Source: Chitinophagaceae bacterium
GTDB taxonomy: Bacteria; Bacteroidota; Bacteroidia; Chitinophagales; Chitinophagaceae
Assembly: GCA_016721725.1 (NCBI GenBank)
Contig: JADKHN010000006.1
Coordinates: forward strand, 1 to 64,000
Direction of reading: 5' to 3'
DNA: 64,000 nucleotides
Both the position numbers and the translations under genes were made by a program. Below the pieces are notes generated by a model. The model was not told the DNA's origin and ran no database searches. It saw only the letters and a program-made list of their open reading frames with translations. Positions 46,101 to 55,697 of the stretch are shown in pieces. Each line of letters starts with the position of its first letter. Positions within the stretch are counted from its first letter, which is position 1.

Positions 46101-48330
46101 GGTACAGCTACTTCAACAGGTTGTTCTAACACGGCCAGCGTAGTGGTCAATTACACGCCGCCGCCACCAACCGTTACACCGAACCCGGTTGTAATGTGTC
46201 TGGGCGATCCGGCTGTTAAACTGAAGAGTTCGACTTCTCAGTCTTACACCGCTTCATTTGCTTCCGGTGCGGTCAACGTGGCCATCCCTGATGGTCCGAC
46301 CATTCCACCGGTTCCGGCTTCTTATCCTGCAACCTCTTCAAACATCACGGTTTCCGGTATCCCAGCGGGTGCTATCGTTACCGGTGTCAGGGCCAGGATG
46401 AACATCACCCATGCCTGGGTGGCTGATCTGATCATTGCGTTGAAAGCGCCGAACGGAAATGTTTACAACCTGGATGCCTTGTTGTCCGGAACAAACAACC
46501 CGGGGGTCAATTTCACCAATACGATCATCAGTTCTTCAGGAACCACCGCCCTCAGTGCGGGTGCAGCTCCATGGAGCGCTACCTTCAGGGCTGATGGCGC
46601 CGGTGCTACCTTCGTAGCGCTTGGATTTACTTTCCCTGGCGGTCCTGCCGGCTTTGTTCCAAACGTAGCCAACTGGAGCGGATTATATTCTGTTCCGAAT
46701 GGTACCTGGACGATCGCCATGTATGACGCAGGCGCTCCGGACGGAGGTACCTTCAATAACTGGACCCTCGATATCGATTATGTTCTCGGTGTTCCGGCTT
46801 CACCAGCTACCTGGTCACCTGCGGGTGGTCTGTTCAGCGATGCCGGTGCAACGATTCCTTATGTTGCCGGTACGCAGGTTGATTCTGTCTGGACCAAACC
46901 AACACCTGCCGGTGTTTACAATTACAACGTGACCGTACAGAGCTTGTCTGCTCCTCCGGCCGCTGTGACCACACCGATGGCTGGCGGTAATGGTAACAAC
47001 ATGATCTTCTTCAACCTGACCAATGGCAATGGTATCCCGATGAACCTGAATGGTCTATCCAGTAACTCATGGGCTTCAGGCGCGGTAACGGCCAGGCTCT
47101 GGGTTAAAACATCGGCCATTGCCGGTAACCCGGGTACGATCGCCCCTGCCAATGGCTGGAACGTGATCGCTACCCAAAACTCAAACGGTTACGGCCAATA
47201 CGCTGAACGCGGTACTGACCGGTTTGGCCTTCCCGATCCCTGCCGGTGCCACTTATGGCATTGGTCTGGAATTCACCGCAGCCAGTGCAACCTTCCCGGC
47301 TTATACCAATGGTGACGGAACCATCGACACCTACACCAATAACGGTTGCTCTATCATCACCGACGGCAACGTTGGTTGGGCCGGTCCGGTTGCTCCTGGT
47401 CCTCCGGCGAACAACCCGCGCAACTTCAATGGTGCCGTTTACCTGTCTGCCGCTAACGTACCCGCCTGTACCTCACCTGCAAGGGTAGTGACGGTTACGG
47501 TTAATACGCAGGCAACGGTTACCGTACAGCCGGTCAATCAAACCGTTTGTACCGACAAAGTGGCTACCTTCTCCGTAACAGCGACCATTCCTTTGGGAAC
47601 CATCGCTTACCAGTGGGAAGTGAGCACGGATAACGGTAATACGTACACGGCCATTTCCAACAATACCATCTACAGCGGGGCTACCACGCCAACGCTGACC
47701 ATCACCAGGCCTCCTGTATCCATGAACGGTTACATGTACCGTTGCAGGCTGCAGGGCCCGGCTCCTTGTACCCCGGCATACTCCTTCTTCCGGATCCTTA
47801 CGGTCAATCCATTGCCAACCGTGGTGATCTCCGCTTCACCTTATGTGAAGCTGTTCCCGGGATTAAGGACCGTACTGTCCTCTACCGTTTCTCCGGTTGC
47901 TGCCGCTACCTATACCTGGCGCAGGAATGGAGGAGTTGTAGGCGGTGCGAACACCGGAACCCTGAATGTTGATGTGGATGGTCTGGGTGATTATACCCTG
48001 ACGGTTACCGATGTCAACGGATGTACCAATACATCCAACCTGATCTCCATCACCGACTCTGTCATGGCCAATTGCTTCCTGTATCCGAACCCGAGCAACG
48101 GACGGTTCCAGGTGCGGTATTACAGTGTGAACAACAACAGTGTATTACCCAGGATCCTGACGGTATATGATGCAAGAGGTGTACGCATCCTGACCCAGGA
48201 TTTTGGCATCACCGCCCCTTATTCCAGAATGGATCTTGACTTAAGGCGTTATGGTCACGGGGTGTATTGGGTTGAATTGGGCGACCGAAACGGCAGCCGT
48301 CTCACCATATGCAGGGCTGTTGTAGAATAG
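43167..48330 (+). pseudogene. Giant T9SS surface protein, paralog 2, frameshifted at about 47188
   Basis: The first frame (43167-47315, 1382 residues) has a signal peptide (MRKLFTLILILIAGLISEAQ), an N-terminal beta domain, a Big-type Ig domain (SVTIDQAVGQADPTSTSPINFTAVFNQPV...), Ig-like GLPAGVTGNW modules and one P-domain (about 1032-1209). It then runs out of frame. From about 47188 the correct protein continues in the next frame to 48330, ending in the same T9SS type A tail as paralog 1. Aligning the duplicated ends proves the shift: the offset to paralog 1 is 5614 bases at 39818/45432 and at 41561/47175, but 5615 at 41579/47194 and at the stops. So one base was inserted between 47181 and 47194. 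If real, the 1382-residue product loses its sorting domain and would not be displayed. Confidence 0.88.
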
Positions 48331-48360
48331 AACGGAAAAGGATCCCTTAAAATAACAAGA

Positions 48361-48390
48361 CCCTCCTGCATTTTGCAGGGGGGCTTTTTT
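48361..48390 (+). terminator. Intrinsic terminator after paralog 2
   Basis: CCCTCCTGCA (48361-48370), loop TTT, TGCAGGGGGG (48374-48383), then CTTTTTT. It lies 30 bases after the stop at 48330. Confidence 0.9.
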
Positions 48391-48487
48391 CTATTAAAAT
48401 CTTGCCGGCCAATTACTTTTTCTTTCACACATAGAGTCAAAGTGAAATATTCTTCGGGTATCAGATTTGCTGCGCCAATCAGGTTAT

Positions 48488-48561
48488 CCCGCAAAGAACA
48501 GAAAGTGCACAAAGTGAAAGGCCGTTCTTTTATGCTTTGTGAACTTCAATTCCTTTGCGGG
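48488..48561. repeat. Intergenic inverted-repeat element, CACAAAG family (copy 4)
   Basis: CCCGCAAAG (48488-48496) faces CTTTGCGGG (48553-48561), with an inner pair GCACAAAG (about 48507) and CTTTGTG (48535). It lies between the paralog 2 terminator and the mutase stop and resembles the elements at 931 and 2444. Confidence 0.6.
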
Positions 48562-48593
48562 AATTGTTCATAAAACCCGGTTGACAACAGGGA

Positions 48594-50141
48594 TCATTTG
48601 TATTCGCCGAACACGCTTCGCAATTCGCCGGCGATCTCGCCCAGGGTACAAAGGCATTCCACCGCTTCTACAACGGCGGGCATCAGGTTCCCTCCATTCA
48701 CGGCCAGGGTATGGATGGCCTTGAGAGCCGCGGTCACTTTGGTATTGTCGCGGGTCTCCCGGAGTTTTTTCAGTTTATCGGTCTGCAGTTTTTGAATGCT
48801 CTCGTCGATCTTCAAAAGAGGGATATGGTTCTTTTCATCCGAAGTGAACTTATTGACGCCCACAATGATCTTTTCACCCGATTCGATCTGACGCTGGTAT
48901 TCATAGGCGCTGCGGGCGATCTCGTTCTGCATGAAGCCCTGTTCAATGGCAGCCACGCTGCCACCCATGGAATCGATCTTGTCCATGAGCTTGCGGGCCT
49001 CAGCCTCTATTTCATCGGTCAGCGCTTCAACAAAATAACTTCCGGCCAGCGGGTCCACCGTATCGGGTACGCCGCTTTCATAGGCCACGATCTGCTGTGT
49101 CCTCAATGCCGTTGACGCTGCGGCTTCGGTAGGCAGGCTCAGCGCTTCATCGTAACCGTTCGTGTGTAAGGACTGGGTGCCACCCATCACCGCCGCCAGG
49201 GTCTGGATCGTCACCCGGCTGATGTTATTGATGGGCTGCTGTGCGGTCAGGGTGCTTCCGCCGGTCTGGGTATGGAAGCGCAGCATCATGGCCTTGGGAT
49301 CCGTGGCGCCGAGTTCTTTCATGATCACCGCCCACATGCGCCTCGCCGCCCTGAATTTGGCCGCTTCCTCGAACAGGTTATTGTGCGCATTGAAGAAGAA
49401 GGAGAGGCGTTTGCCAAACACATCGATGTCAAGCCCTTTTTCTAAAGCGGCCTTCACGTATGCTTTTCCATTGCTCAGGGTGAAGGCGATCTCCTGAACC
49501 GCCGTGCTGCCGGCCTCCCGGATATGATAACCCGAGATGGAGATCGTGTTCCATTTGGGTGTTTCCCGGGCACACCATTCAAATATATCGGTGATGATGC
49601 GCATGGAGGCCTTGGGAGGATAGATATAAGTTCCGCGGGCGGCATATTCCTTCAGGATATCGTTCTGTATGGTACCCGTGATCTTTTTCAGGTCGGCGCC
49701 TTGTTTCTTCGCAAGCGCCGCGTAAAGGGCCAGCAGGATGAATCCGCTGGCATTGATGGTCATGGAGCAGGAGACTTCCTCCAGTTTGATCCCGTTGAAC
49801 AGGATCTCCATGTCTTCCAGGCTGTCGATGGCGACACCCACTTTCCCAACTTCACCATCGGCCAGTGGGTGATCGCTGTCGTAACCGATCTGCGTGGGCA
49901 GGTCGAAGGCCACGCTCAATCCGCTCACACCCTGTTGCAATAAATAATGATAACGTTTGTTGCTTTCTTCCGCGGTGGAGAACCCGGCATATTGTCGCAT
50001 CGTCCAGAGCTTGCCCCGGTACATATCGGGCTGAACGCCCCGGGTAAAGGGGAATTCGCCGGGCATCTCGTTTCGGTTGACCGGTTCGGTGTAAACCGGC
50101 TTGATCTCGATCCCTGAATCAGTGTATATTTTTTTTGACAT
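48594..50141 (-). CDS. Methylmalonyl-CoA mutase family, large (catalytic) subunit without B12 domain
   Basis: From ATG at 50141 the protein is 515 residues, the length of the mutase TIM-barrel domain alone. The C-terminal cobalamin-binding domain (DxHxxG) is absent, so a separate small subunit must supply it; none is encoded nearby. Family motifs include MRQYAGFSTAEESN (about 48-61), GLSVAFDLPTQIGYDSDHP, ISISGYHIREAG and RFHTQTGGSTLTAQQP. The Tyr of RQYAGF and the Arg of SMRII match residues that select methylmalonyl-CoA over isobutyryl-CoA in the characterised enzymes (my assignment by motif). It would interconvert methylmalonyl- and succinyl-CoA in propionate metabolism. A 25-codon upstream extension of the frame is ignored. 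Confidence 0.9.
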   Translation of the reverse strand: MSKKIYTDSGIEIKPVYTEPVNRNEMPGEFPFTRGVQPDMYRGKLWTMRQYAGFSTAEESNKRYHYLLQQGVSGLSVAFDLPTQIGYDSDHPLADGEVGKVGVAIDSLEDMEILFNGIKLEEVSCSMTINASGFILLALYAALAKKQGADLKKITGTIQNDILKEYAARGTYIYPPKASMRIITDIFEWCARETPKWNTISISGYHIREAGSTAVQEIAFTLSNGKAYVKAALEKGLDIDVFGKRLSFFFNAHNNLFEEAAKFRAARRMWAVIMKELGATDPKAMMLRFHTQTGGSTLTAQQPINNISRVTIQTLAAVMGGTQSLHTNGYDEALSLPTEAAASTALRTQQIVAYESGVPDTVDPLAGSYFVEALTDEIEAEARKLMDKIDSMGGSVAAIEQGFMQNEIARSAYEYQRQIESGEKIIVGVNKFTSDEKNHIPLLKIDESIQKLQTDKLKKLRETRDNTKVTAALKAIHTLAVNGGNLMPAVVEAVECLCTLGEIAGELRSVFGEYK

Positions 50142-50181
50142 GGATGAACATTTATGATCGTTCAGCAGGAGTCCTGATGGT

Positions 50182-50700
50182 CTATAACAGTTTCCTGGCC
50201 TCAAACTGGAGGGCATTCAAAACCACCGAACTCAATTCGGCGTTGGTGGTGGATACATATTCAAGCAGGCGTTTACTCAATTCGATCCCATTGGCCTGGG
50301 GCGGTAGGGTGGCGGCGATCTGGTTGATGATGAAGATATGCTGTTCCTTCAGGTTGCCGATGGCCTTCCACATATCCGGGCTCACATAAATTTGTTGGGT
50401 CACATTATAATCGTATTCCGTCCGGAGGGCATCCAGCAGGGATAGCTGGTAATCGACCACCGTTAATCCGGCAGCCGGGATACGGGATACCAGGTTCTTC
50501 AGGGAAGACCGGTCGGCGAACAGGGTCAGGCGCTCATAGGCCTGCAGTTTCAACTTGATCGTTTCGTTGTTGATCCCCAGTCTTTCCTTGATCTCATCCT
50601 TCATGCCCTTGAACTCGGCCAGGAGCCAGGCAATGGCGATGAAGAACATGAAAATGGCCCCGAATATGATATTCTGAACCGTACCCTCTGATAAATGCAT
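50182..50700 (-). CDS. Membrane-anchored helical protein of unknown function
   Basis: The 172-residue protein has one N-terminal transmembrane helix (IIFGAIFMFFIAIAWLLAEF, about 11-30) and a mostly helical cytoplasmic or periplasmic part (MKDEIKERLGINNETIKLKLQAYERLTLFADRSSLKNLVSRI; DALRTEYDYNVTQQIYVSPDMWKAIGNLKEQHIFIINQIA). I have seen similar hypothetical proteins next to mutase genes in Bacteroidota but cannot name a family. It lies 40 bases upstream of the mutase start on the same strand and has a good TAnnTTTG box, so the pair may be an operon. Confidence 0.7.
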   Translation of the reverse strand: MHLSEGTVQNIIFGAIFMFFIAIAWLLAEFKGMKDEIKERLGINNETIKLKLQAYERLTLFADRSSLKNLVSRIPAAGLTVVDYQLSLLDALRTEYDYNVTQQIYVSPDMWKAIGNLKEQHIFIINQIAATLPPQANGIELSKRLLEYVSTTNAELSSVVLNALQFEARKLL

Positions 50701-50715
50701 ATCCTAGATTTATGG

Positions 50716-50723
50716 CAAAATTA
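50716..50723 (-). promoter_or_regulatory. Putative -7 box for the 172-residue protein and mutase genes
   Basis: CAAAATTA on the plus strand reads TAATTTTG on the minus strand, an exact TAnnTTTG match, 15 bases before the ATG at 50700. Confidence 0.5.
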
Positions 50724-50810
50724 AGGGTTTAACGGTTTGATCGTTAGTGTTGGACCTAAAGCCCGAAAACCGAAAACCGGATTTCGTAAACAGGAGCGGT
50801 GATTTTTTGA

Positions 50811-50818
50811 TAATTTTG
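50811..50818 (+). promoter_or_regulatory. Putative -7 box for the A-type iron-sulfur carrier gene
   Basis: TAATTTTG matches TAnnTTTG exactly and lies 16 bases before the ATG at 50835. Together with the box at 50716 it forms a divergent promoter pair. Confidence 0.55.
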
Positions 50819-50834
50819 TCTCAAATTAAAATGT

Positions 50835-51176
50835 ATGGAAACCACGACAGTACCGGTAACATTGACGCCTTCGGCGATTGAAGAGATCAGGCGCCTCATG
50901 GCGGTGGAAGGTTTTGACCAGTCGCAATATCTCCGGCTGGGGGTAAAGGGTGGGGGATGCAGCGGCATGACCTATGTGCTGGGCTTCGATACGAAATCAG
51001 AAAAGGATGAAAGTTTTACCATCGAAGGCATTCCCTGTATCATGGAAAAGGCCCACGGGATCTACCTGATGGGCATGGAGGTGGACTGGCAGGGCGGACT
51101 CAATTCCAGGGGATTCACCTTCAACAATCCCAACGCCAGTAAGACCTGCGGATGCGGGACAAGCTTCGCCGTTTAA
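50835..51176 (+). CDS. A-type iron-sulfur cluster carrier (IscA/SufA/ErpA family)
   Basis: The 113-residue protein has the three conserved cysteines of A-type carriers: Cys42 in GGGCSGMTY, and Cys105 and Cys107 in CGCGTSF near the C-terminus. These bind a 2Fe-2S or 4Fe-4S cluster for transfer to apoproteins. The length and the TLTPSAIEEIRRLM start are typical. Which subfamily it belongs to (IscA, SufA or ErpA) cannot be settled from this sequence. It is monocistronic, with its own TAnnTTTG box and a terminator shared with the convergent secDF gene. Confidence 0.93.
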   Translation: METTTVPVTLTPSAIEEIRRLMAVEGFDQSQYLRLGVKGGGCSGMTYVLGFDTKSEKDESFTIEGIPCIMEKAHGIYLMGMEVDWQGGLNSRGFTFNNPNASKTCGCGTSFAV

Positions 51177-51192
51177 ATAAAATTTCCAAAAG

Positions 51193-51229
51193 AAAAAACC
51201 CGTTCAGTTTCAGCTGACGGGTTTTTTTT
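51193..51229. terminator. Bidirectional terminator between the A-type carrier gene and secDF
   Basis: AAAAAACCCGTTCAG pairs with CTGACGGGTTTTTTTT around TTTCAG, with one bulged T. An A run on the left and T run on the right let it serve both convergent genes. Confidence 0.85.
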
Positions 51230-51249
51230 ATGATAGGCAGTTGGTATTG

Positions 51250-54219
51250 CTAAGCTTTCTTCGCTACCGGTTTGGCAGGTGATGAAGGGATCAGTTCGGC
51301 TTCGCCCAGTGGCTTGCTCTTGGCCATATCCACCAGGATCGGCGCAGCCACAAAGATGGAAGAATAGGTACCGGTGATCACACCGATCAGCATCGCGAAA
51401 GCGAAACCGCGGGTGACTTCTCCACCGAAGATGAAGAGGATCAACAATGTGAGGAACACGGTCAATGAGGTCATGATGGTACGGCTCAGCGTATCATTGA
51501 TGGCCCGGTTGATGATGGTGCCTTTCTCATCAGCCTTCGATCCTTTACTGTATTCCCGGATCCGGTCAAATACGATCACCGTATCGTTCATCGAGAAACC
51601 GATCACGGTCAGTACGGCTGCGATGAAATGCTGATCGATCTCCAGCGGGAACGGTACGATGTTCTTGAAGAAGGAGAACACAGCCAGGGTTACAAATACG
51701 TCATGCAACAGCGCCACGATCGTACCAACAGAATACCTCCAGTCGCGGAAACGGATGAAGATATAGAAGAAGATGGCGAAAATGGCGAACAGGGTCGCTT
51801 TCACCGCACCGGCCTTCAGGTCGGCCGAAATGCTCGGCTGTACGGCTGTTGATGCCTGGATGTATTTATTCTTGATGAAATCCTCATAGGTCAGGTTCGC
51901 GGGCAGTACTTTCTTCAGACCCAGGAACAACCTGGATTGAACGATGCTGTCGGCATTGTCAACTCCTTTCAGGTAGGCCGTGGTGATGTTCAGGTGACGT
52001 GAATCCCCTTCGGTCTTGATCACCGGGAAATCCCCGTCGAAAGCGTTCTTCAGGTCGTCGCGAACATCGTCGTTCTTGACCGCCTGGTCAAAACGTACGG
52101 TATAGCTGCGGCCACCCTTGAATTCAACACCCTGGTGGTATCCGTTGAAATAGGAACCGATACCCGCCAGCAATACGACCACGGAAATGACATAGGCGTA
52201 TTTGCGGTATTCGATGAATTTGAAATTGGCGTGTTTGAAGATCTTCCTGGAGATGCCGGTGAAATAATTGAAGTGGCGTTGTTTGTTCGTCCAGAAATCT
52301 GTGATCAGCCTGGATACCAGGATACCGCAGAAAAGCGATAAGAGGATACCGATGATCTGTGTAGTGGCGAAGCCCAGCACCGGACCCAGTCCGAAATAAG
52401 CCAGGATGATCGCGGTGAGCAAAGTGGTCACGTGAGCATCAATGACCGGCGCCAGGGAACGGCGATAACCGTCGTTGACCGCCTGCCGGTAGGATTTACC
52501 ACGGGTCAGTTCTTCCTTGATCCTTTCAAAGATGATCACGTTTGTATCCACCGCCATACCAATGGTCAGTACCAGACCGGCGATACCGGCTGCGGTCAGC
52601 GTGAAGCCCATGGCCGTGAGTACACCGATGGTGAACAGCAGGTTCAGGATCAGGGAGATATTGGCTACCCAGCCGCCGTTGTTATAGTAAACGAGCATTA
52701 AGATAAAGATCACGAGGAAGGAGATGGCGAAGGCCATGGCGCCACCACGAACCGATTCCTGTCCGAGTGTAGGACCCACCACTTGCTTGGCAACGATCTT
52801 GGCCGGCGCATCCACCTTACCCGATTTCAGGGTATTGGCCAGATCCTGCGCTTCTTCTACGGTAAAGCTTCCGGAGATCTCGGAATTACCGCCTTCGATG
52901 GCATCAATGACATTGGGGGCGGAATAAACGATGTCATCGAGGACGATGGCGATCGGACGGCTCTTGTTCTTGGCGGTCAGACGGGCCCAGGTCTTGGTAC
53001 CTACGGGTGTCATCTGCATTTTGATGGAAGGCCGGCCGATATCATCATATCCCTGGCTGGCTTCTTCCACACCGTCACCCTCAAGCGGAGCCTTATCGGT
53101 TCCGGCGAGCATCTTGATCGCATAGAGGGGGTAATAACGTCCTCCTTTGTCTGTTTTCTCTTCCACACCGAACAGGAATTTACAATCGGCCGGGATCACG
53201 TTCCTGACCACATCGTTGTTGATGTATTCGAAGAATACGCCGGTATCCTGTTGGGCGACCCTTCCGATGGCGGCCATATAAAACTGCCGGCCATTCTTAT
53301 CGGTTTGTACGTCGATGGGGTTGATGACCCGGAAGAAGGGGTTCTGGTTCTGTTTTGATTTAAGGGTATCGATCTTATTGGCCGGTGAATCAACAGCCAC
53401 GCCGTTCAGGTATCCCTGGAGATTCGCGTCGGCGAGTTTGAGTGAATTGGCCAGTTCGTCGATGCGGTACACTTCCCAGAACTGGAGGTGAGCGGAAGCC
53501 TGTAAGAGTTTTTCAACCCTTTCCACATTGTCAACACCCGCCAGTTCAACGGTGATGATGCCTTTGTTCTCATCCAGGTTGATATTGGGCTGGGCCACAC
53601 CGAATTTATCGATACGTTTTAATAAGATCTTATAGGTTTCTTTGATGGCGCCTTTGGAGATCTCCCTGATCTTACCGATCACTTCTTCGTCCGTTGCGTT
53701 CACCTTCACTTCCTTGCCGGATCCGGCGAAGAGAGAAGAGAGTTTGCCCGGTCCGTTCTGCTCAACAAAATTCTTATTGAACAGCGTGATATAATCCGTA
53801 TTGGTCGTGGCTTTCTGTATGGTCGATGTTTTCAGCGCCTTCAACAAAACCGGGTCCTTCGAATTATTGCTCAGCGATTTGATCAATCCTTCCAGGCTAA
53901 CGTCCATGGTCACACTGATACCGCCCTGCAGGTCAAGACCCAGGTTCAGTTCGTTTTCCTTGCACTTCTGATAGGAGGTTCCGAACAGCGGGAAGATGCT
54001 TTTGTCCTTGGTACTGTCGAGGATGCGTTCCATCCGCTTCTTGACTGCGGCCTTATACTCATCACCTTTCAGATCAGGAAATGCTTTTTTGATTATTTTT
54101 TCCGCCTTCGCCTTTACTGATTTTTCGTAATCCCTGACCACCCAGGTATATGACAATTCCCAGAGTGAAATGACGATCAGGGCGATCGCAAAAAACCAGA
54201 CTAAACCTTTCAGTTTCAT
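51250..54219 (-). CDS. secDF: Protein translocase subunit SecDF (fused SecD and SecF)
   Basis: The 989-residue protein fuses SecD and SecF, as usual in Bacteroidota. The SecD part has an N-terminal helix (LVWFFAIALIVISLWELSY), the LNLGLDLQGGISVTMDV segment, a very large periplasmic P1 region, then KQVVGPTLGQESVRGG and AVDTNVIIFERIKEEL. The SecF part begins near KHANFKFIEYRKYAYVISVVVLLAG and has FIGFSMNDTV-type signature (VIGFSMNDTVIVFDRIREY). It uses the proton gradient to pull exported proteins through SecYEG, and in this phylum also feeds outer-membrane and T9SS substrates into the periplasm. It is monocistronic. Confidence 0.96.
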   Translation of the reverse strand: MKLKGLVWFFAIALIVISLWELSYTWVVRDYEKSVKAKAEKIIKKAFPDLKGDEYKAAVKKRMERILDSTKDKSIFPLFGTSYQKCKENELNLGLDLQGGISVTMDVSLEGLIKSLSNNSKDPVLLKALKTSTIQKATTNTDYITLFNKNFVEQNGPGKLSSLFAGSGKEVKVNATDEEVIGKIREISKGAIKETYKILLKRIDKFGVAQPNINLDENKGIITVELAGVDNVERVEKLLQASAHLQFWEVYRIDELANSLKLADANLQGYLNGVAVDSPANKIDTLKSKQNQNPFFRVINPIDVQTDKNGRQFYMAAIGRVAQQDTGVFFEYINNDVVRNVIPADCKFLFGVEEKTDKGGRYYPLYAIKMLAGTDKAPLEGDGVEEASQGYDDIGRPSIKMQMTPVGTKTWARLTAKNKSRPIAIVLDDIVYSAPNVIDAIEGGNSEISGSFTVEEAQDLANTLKSGKVDAPAKIVAKQVVGPTLGQESVRGGAMAFAISFLVIFILMLVYYNNGGWVANISLILNLLFTIGVLTAMGFTLTAAGIAGLVLTIGMAVDTNVIIFERIKEELTRGKSYRQAVNDGYRRSLAPVIDAHVTTLLTAIILAYFGLGPVLGFATTQIIGILLSLFCGILVSRLITDFWTNKQRHFNYFTGISRKIFKHANFKFIEYRKYAYVISVVVLLAGIGSYFNGYHQGVEFKGGRSYTVRFDQAVKNDDVRDDLKNAFDGDFPVIKTEGDSRHLNITTAYLKGVDNADSIVQSRLFLGLKKVLPANLTYEDFIKNKYIQASTAVQPSISADLKAGAVKATLFAIFAIFFYIFIRFRDWRYSVGTIVALLHDVFVTLAVFSFFKNIVPFPLEIDQHFIAAVLTVIGFSMNDTVIVFDRIREYSKGSKADEKGTIINRAINDTLSRTIMTSLTVFLTLLILFIFGGEVTRGFAFAMLIGVITGTYSSIFVAAPILVDMAKSKPLGEAELIPSSPAKPVAKKA

Positions 54220-54263
54220 AATGATAAACTTTTAGTAACTATTTTTCATATTTTAGAAGTGTG

Positions 54264-54271
54264 CAAAGATA
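54264..54271 (-). promoter_or_regulatory. Putative -7 box for secDF
   Basis: CAAAGATA on the plus strand reads TATCTTTG on the minus strand, an exact TAnnTTTG match, about 45 bases before the secDF start at 54219. Confidence 0.55.
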
Positions 54272-54344
54272 GGGGAAAAACCGATTGGGTTTAGTATGAG
54301 GTTATTTTTAGAATTTTACCCATTTTGCACTGTAAATCAGCCAT

Positions 54345-55670
54345 ATGTTCATAAAAAAGACCCGAACCCTTCTCATTACGGCTTTTTTCTTTTTTGCATG
54401 TGCCTGTACCGTAACCAAAACAACCCCTGTGGTGGAAAATAACCCGATGAATTCCGGCCCGGAGATCAGGCCGGATACCCCGGTCAATTATGGTTTCCTG
54501 GAACGCCTGTTCAGGCAGCATCCGGGATATTTCGACAGTATCCTGAAATACCGGAAAGACTGGAATGTGCAGGTCCTATATACCCGGGTGGACCGAAAAC
54601 GGAACGGCCAGCCAGAATTGGAAGAACAGGGCTTCAACGTGAACCCATCTGCTTATTTTTATCCGGCTTCCACGGTCAAATTCCCAATCGTCTTGCTTGC
54701 CCTTCAACGCCTGAATGAACTCAAGGATAAGGGGATCGACATGAATACCACCATGGTCACGGAAGCGGCTTTCAGCGGACAGACGCCTGTTTATAACGAC
54801 CCGACCACCCCTGACGGCAGGCCTACCATCGCCCAGTACATCAAAAAGATCCTGCTCGTGAGCGATAATGATGCGTTCAACCGTTTGTATGAATTCCTGG
54901 GCCAGGAGTATATCCATACCGAGTTGCAAAAAAAGGGGTATCCGAATGTGCAGATCAGGCACCGGCTCAATATATTCCTGTCCCAGGAGCAAAATAGTAT
55001 AACCAATCCGGTAAGATTTCTGGACAGTAATAACCGGATCATTCATGAGGAAAAGCTAAAAAGGAGTCAGTTTCGCTTTTCTGCCCGGAACGACAGCCTG
55101 GGAAGAGGTTATATGAAAGGCGGGGTCTTGGTCAGGGGAGCCATGGATTTTTCCAGCAAGAACCGGATCAGCCTGCCCGATTTACACCAGATGCTCATCA
55201 GCCTGGTCTTCCCTGAAAAGGTGAAACCATCGCAACGTTTTAATATAACAGAATCTGATAAGCAATTTGTATTGAAGTATATGAGTCAGTATCCAACGGA
55301 GAGTGTTTACCCGCCCTATTCGGCAGACACCCTCAATTACTGGCCGGCATATTGCAAGTTCATGCTCTTTGGAGCCGGTAAGGAGCCATTGCCTGAGCAG
55401 GTCAGGGTCTTCAGTAAATCGGGTGATGCCTATGGACATGTTTTGGATGTGGCCTATGTGGTGGATTTTAAGAACCAGGTCGAATTCTTTGTTTCCGCTG
55501 TAATGTATTGCAATTCGGACGGGATCCTGAACGATGACAGATACGACTATCAGTCGATCGGGTTTCCTTTCATGAAACAGTTGGGCCAGGTACTGTTAGA
55601 TCATGAAATAAAACGGGAGCGAAAATTCAAACCAGATCTTGAACCCTTTAAGTTCAAGTACGATAAATAG
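54345..55670 (+). CDS. Class A beta-lactamase-like serine hydrolase lipoprotein
   Basis: The 441-residue protein starts with a lipoprotein-like signal (LLITAFFFFACAC, probable lipid Cys21). Catalytic motifs of the class A beta-lactamase/penicillin-binding superfamily are all present: STVK at 109-112, SDN at 173-175 and KSG at 358-360. The spacing between SDN and KSG is much longer than in true class A beta-lactamases, and no Glu166-type omega loop (ExxLN) is clear. A peptidase or esterase role, or a peptidoglycan-related role, is therefore as likely as antibiotic resistance. It ends one base before the next promoter box and is separate from the aminotransferase gene. Confidence 0.82.
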   Translation: MFIKKTRTLLITAFFFFACACTVTKTTPVVENNPMNSGPEIRPDTPVNYGFLERLFRQHPGYFDSILKYRKDWNVQVLYTRVDRKRNGQPELEEQGFNVNPSAYFYPASTVKFPIVLLALQRLNELKDKGIDMNTTMVTEAAFSGQTPVYNDPTTPDGRPTIAQYIKKILLVSDNDAFNRLYEFLGQEYIHTELQKKGYPNVQIRHRLNIFLSQEQNSITNPVRFLDSNNRIIHEEKLKRSQFRFSARNDSLGRGYMKGGVLVRGAMDFSSKNRISLPDLHQMLISLVFPEKVKPSQRFNITESDKQFVLKYMSQYPTESVYPPYSADTLNYWPAYCKFMLFGAGKEPLPEQVRVFSKSGDAYGHVLDVAYVVDFKNQVEFFVSAVMYCNSDGILNDDRYDYQSIGFPFMKQLGQVLLDHEIKRERKFKPDLEPFKFKYDK

Positions 55671-55671
55671 T

Positions 55672-55679
55672 TACATTTG
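55672..55679 (+). promoter_or_regulatory. -7 box for the aminotransferase gene
   Basis: TACATTTG matches TAnnTTTG exactly, immediately after the hydrolase stop, and leaves a leader of about 14 bases before ATG 55698. TTTA about 21 bases upstream may stand in for -33. Confidence 0.55.
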
Positions 55680-55697
55680 ATCTTTAAAATTCCCTGC

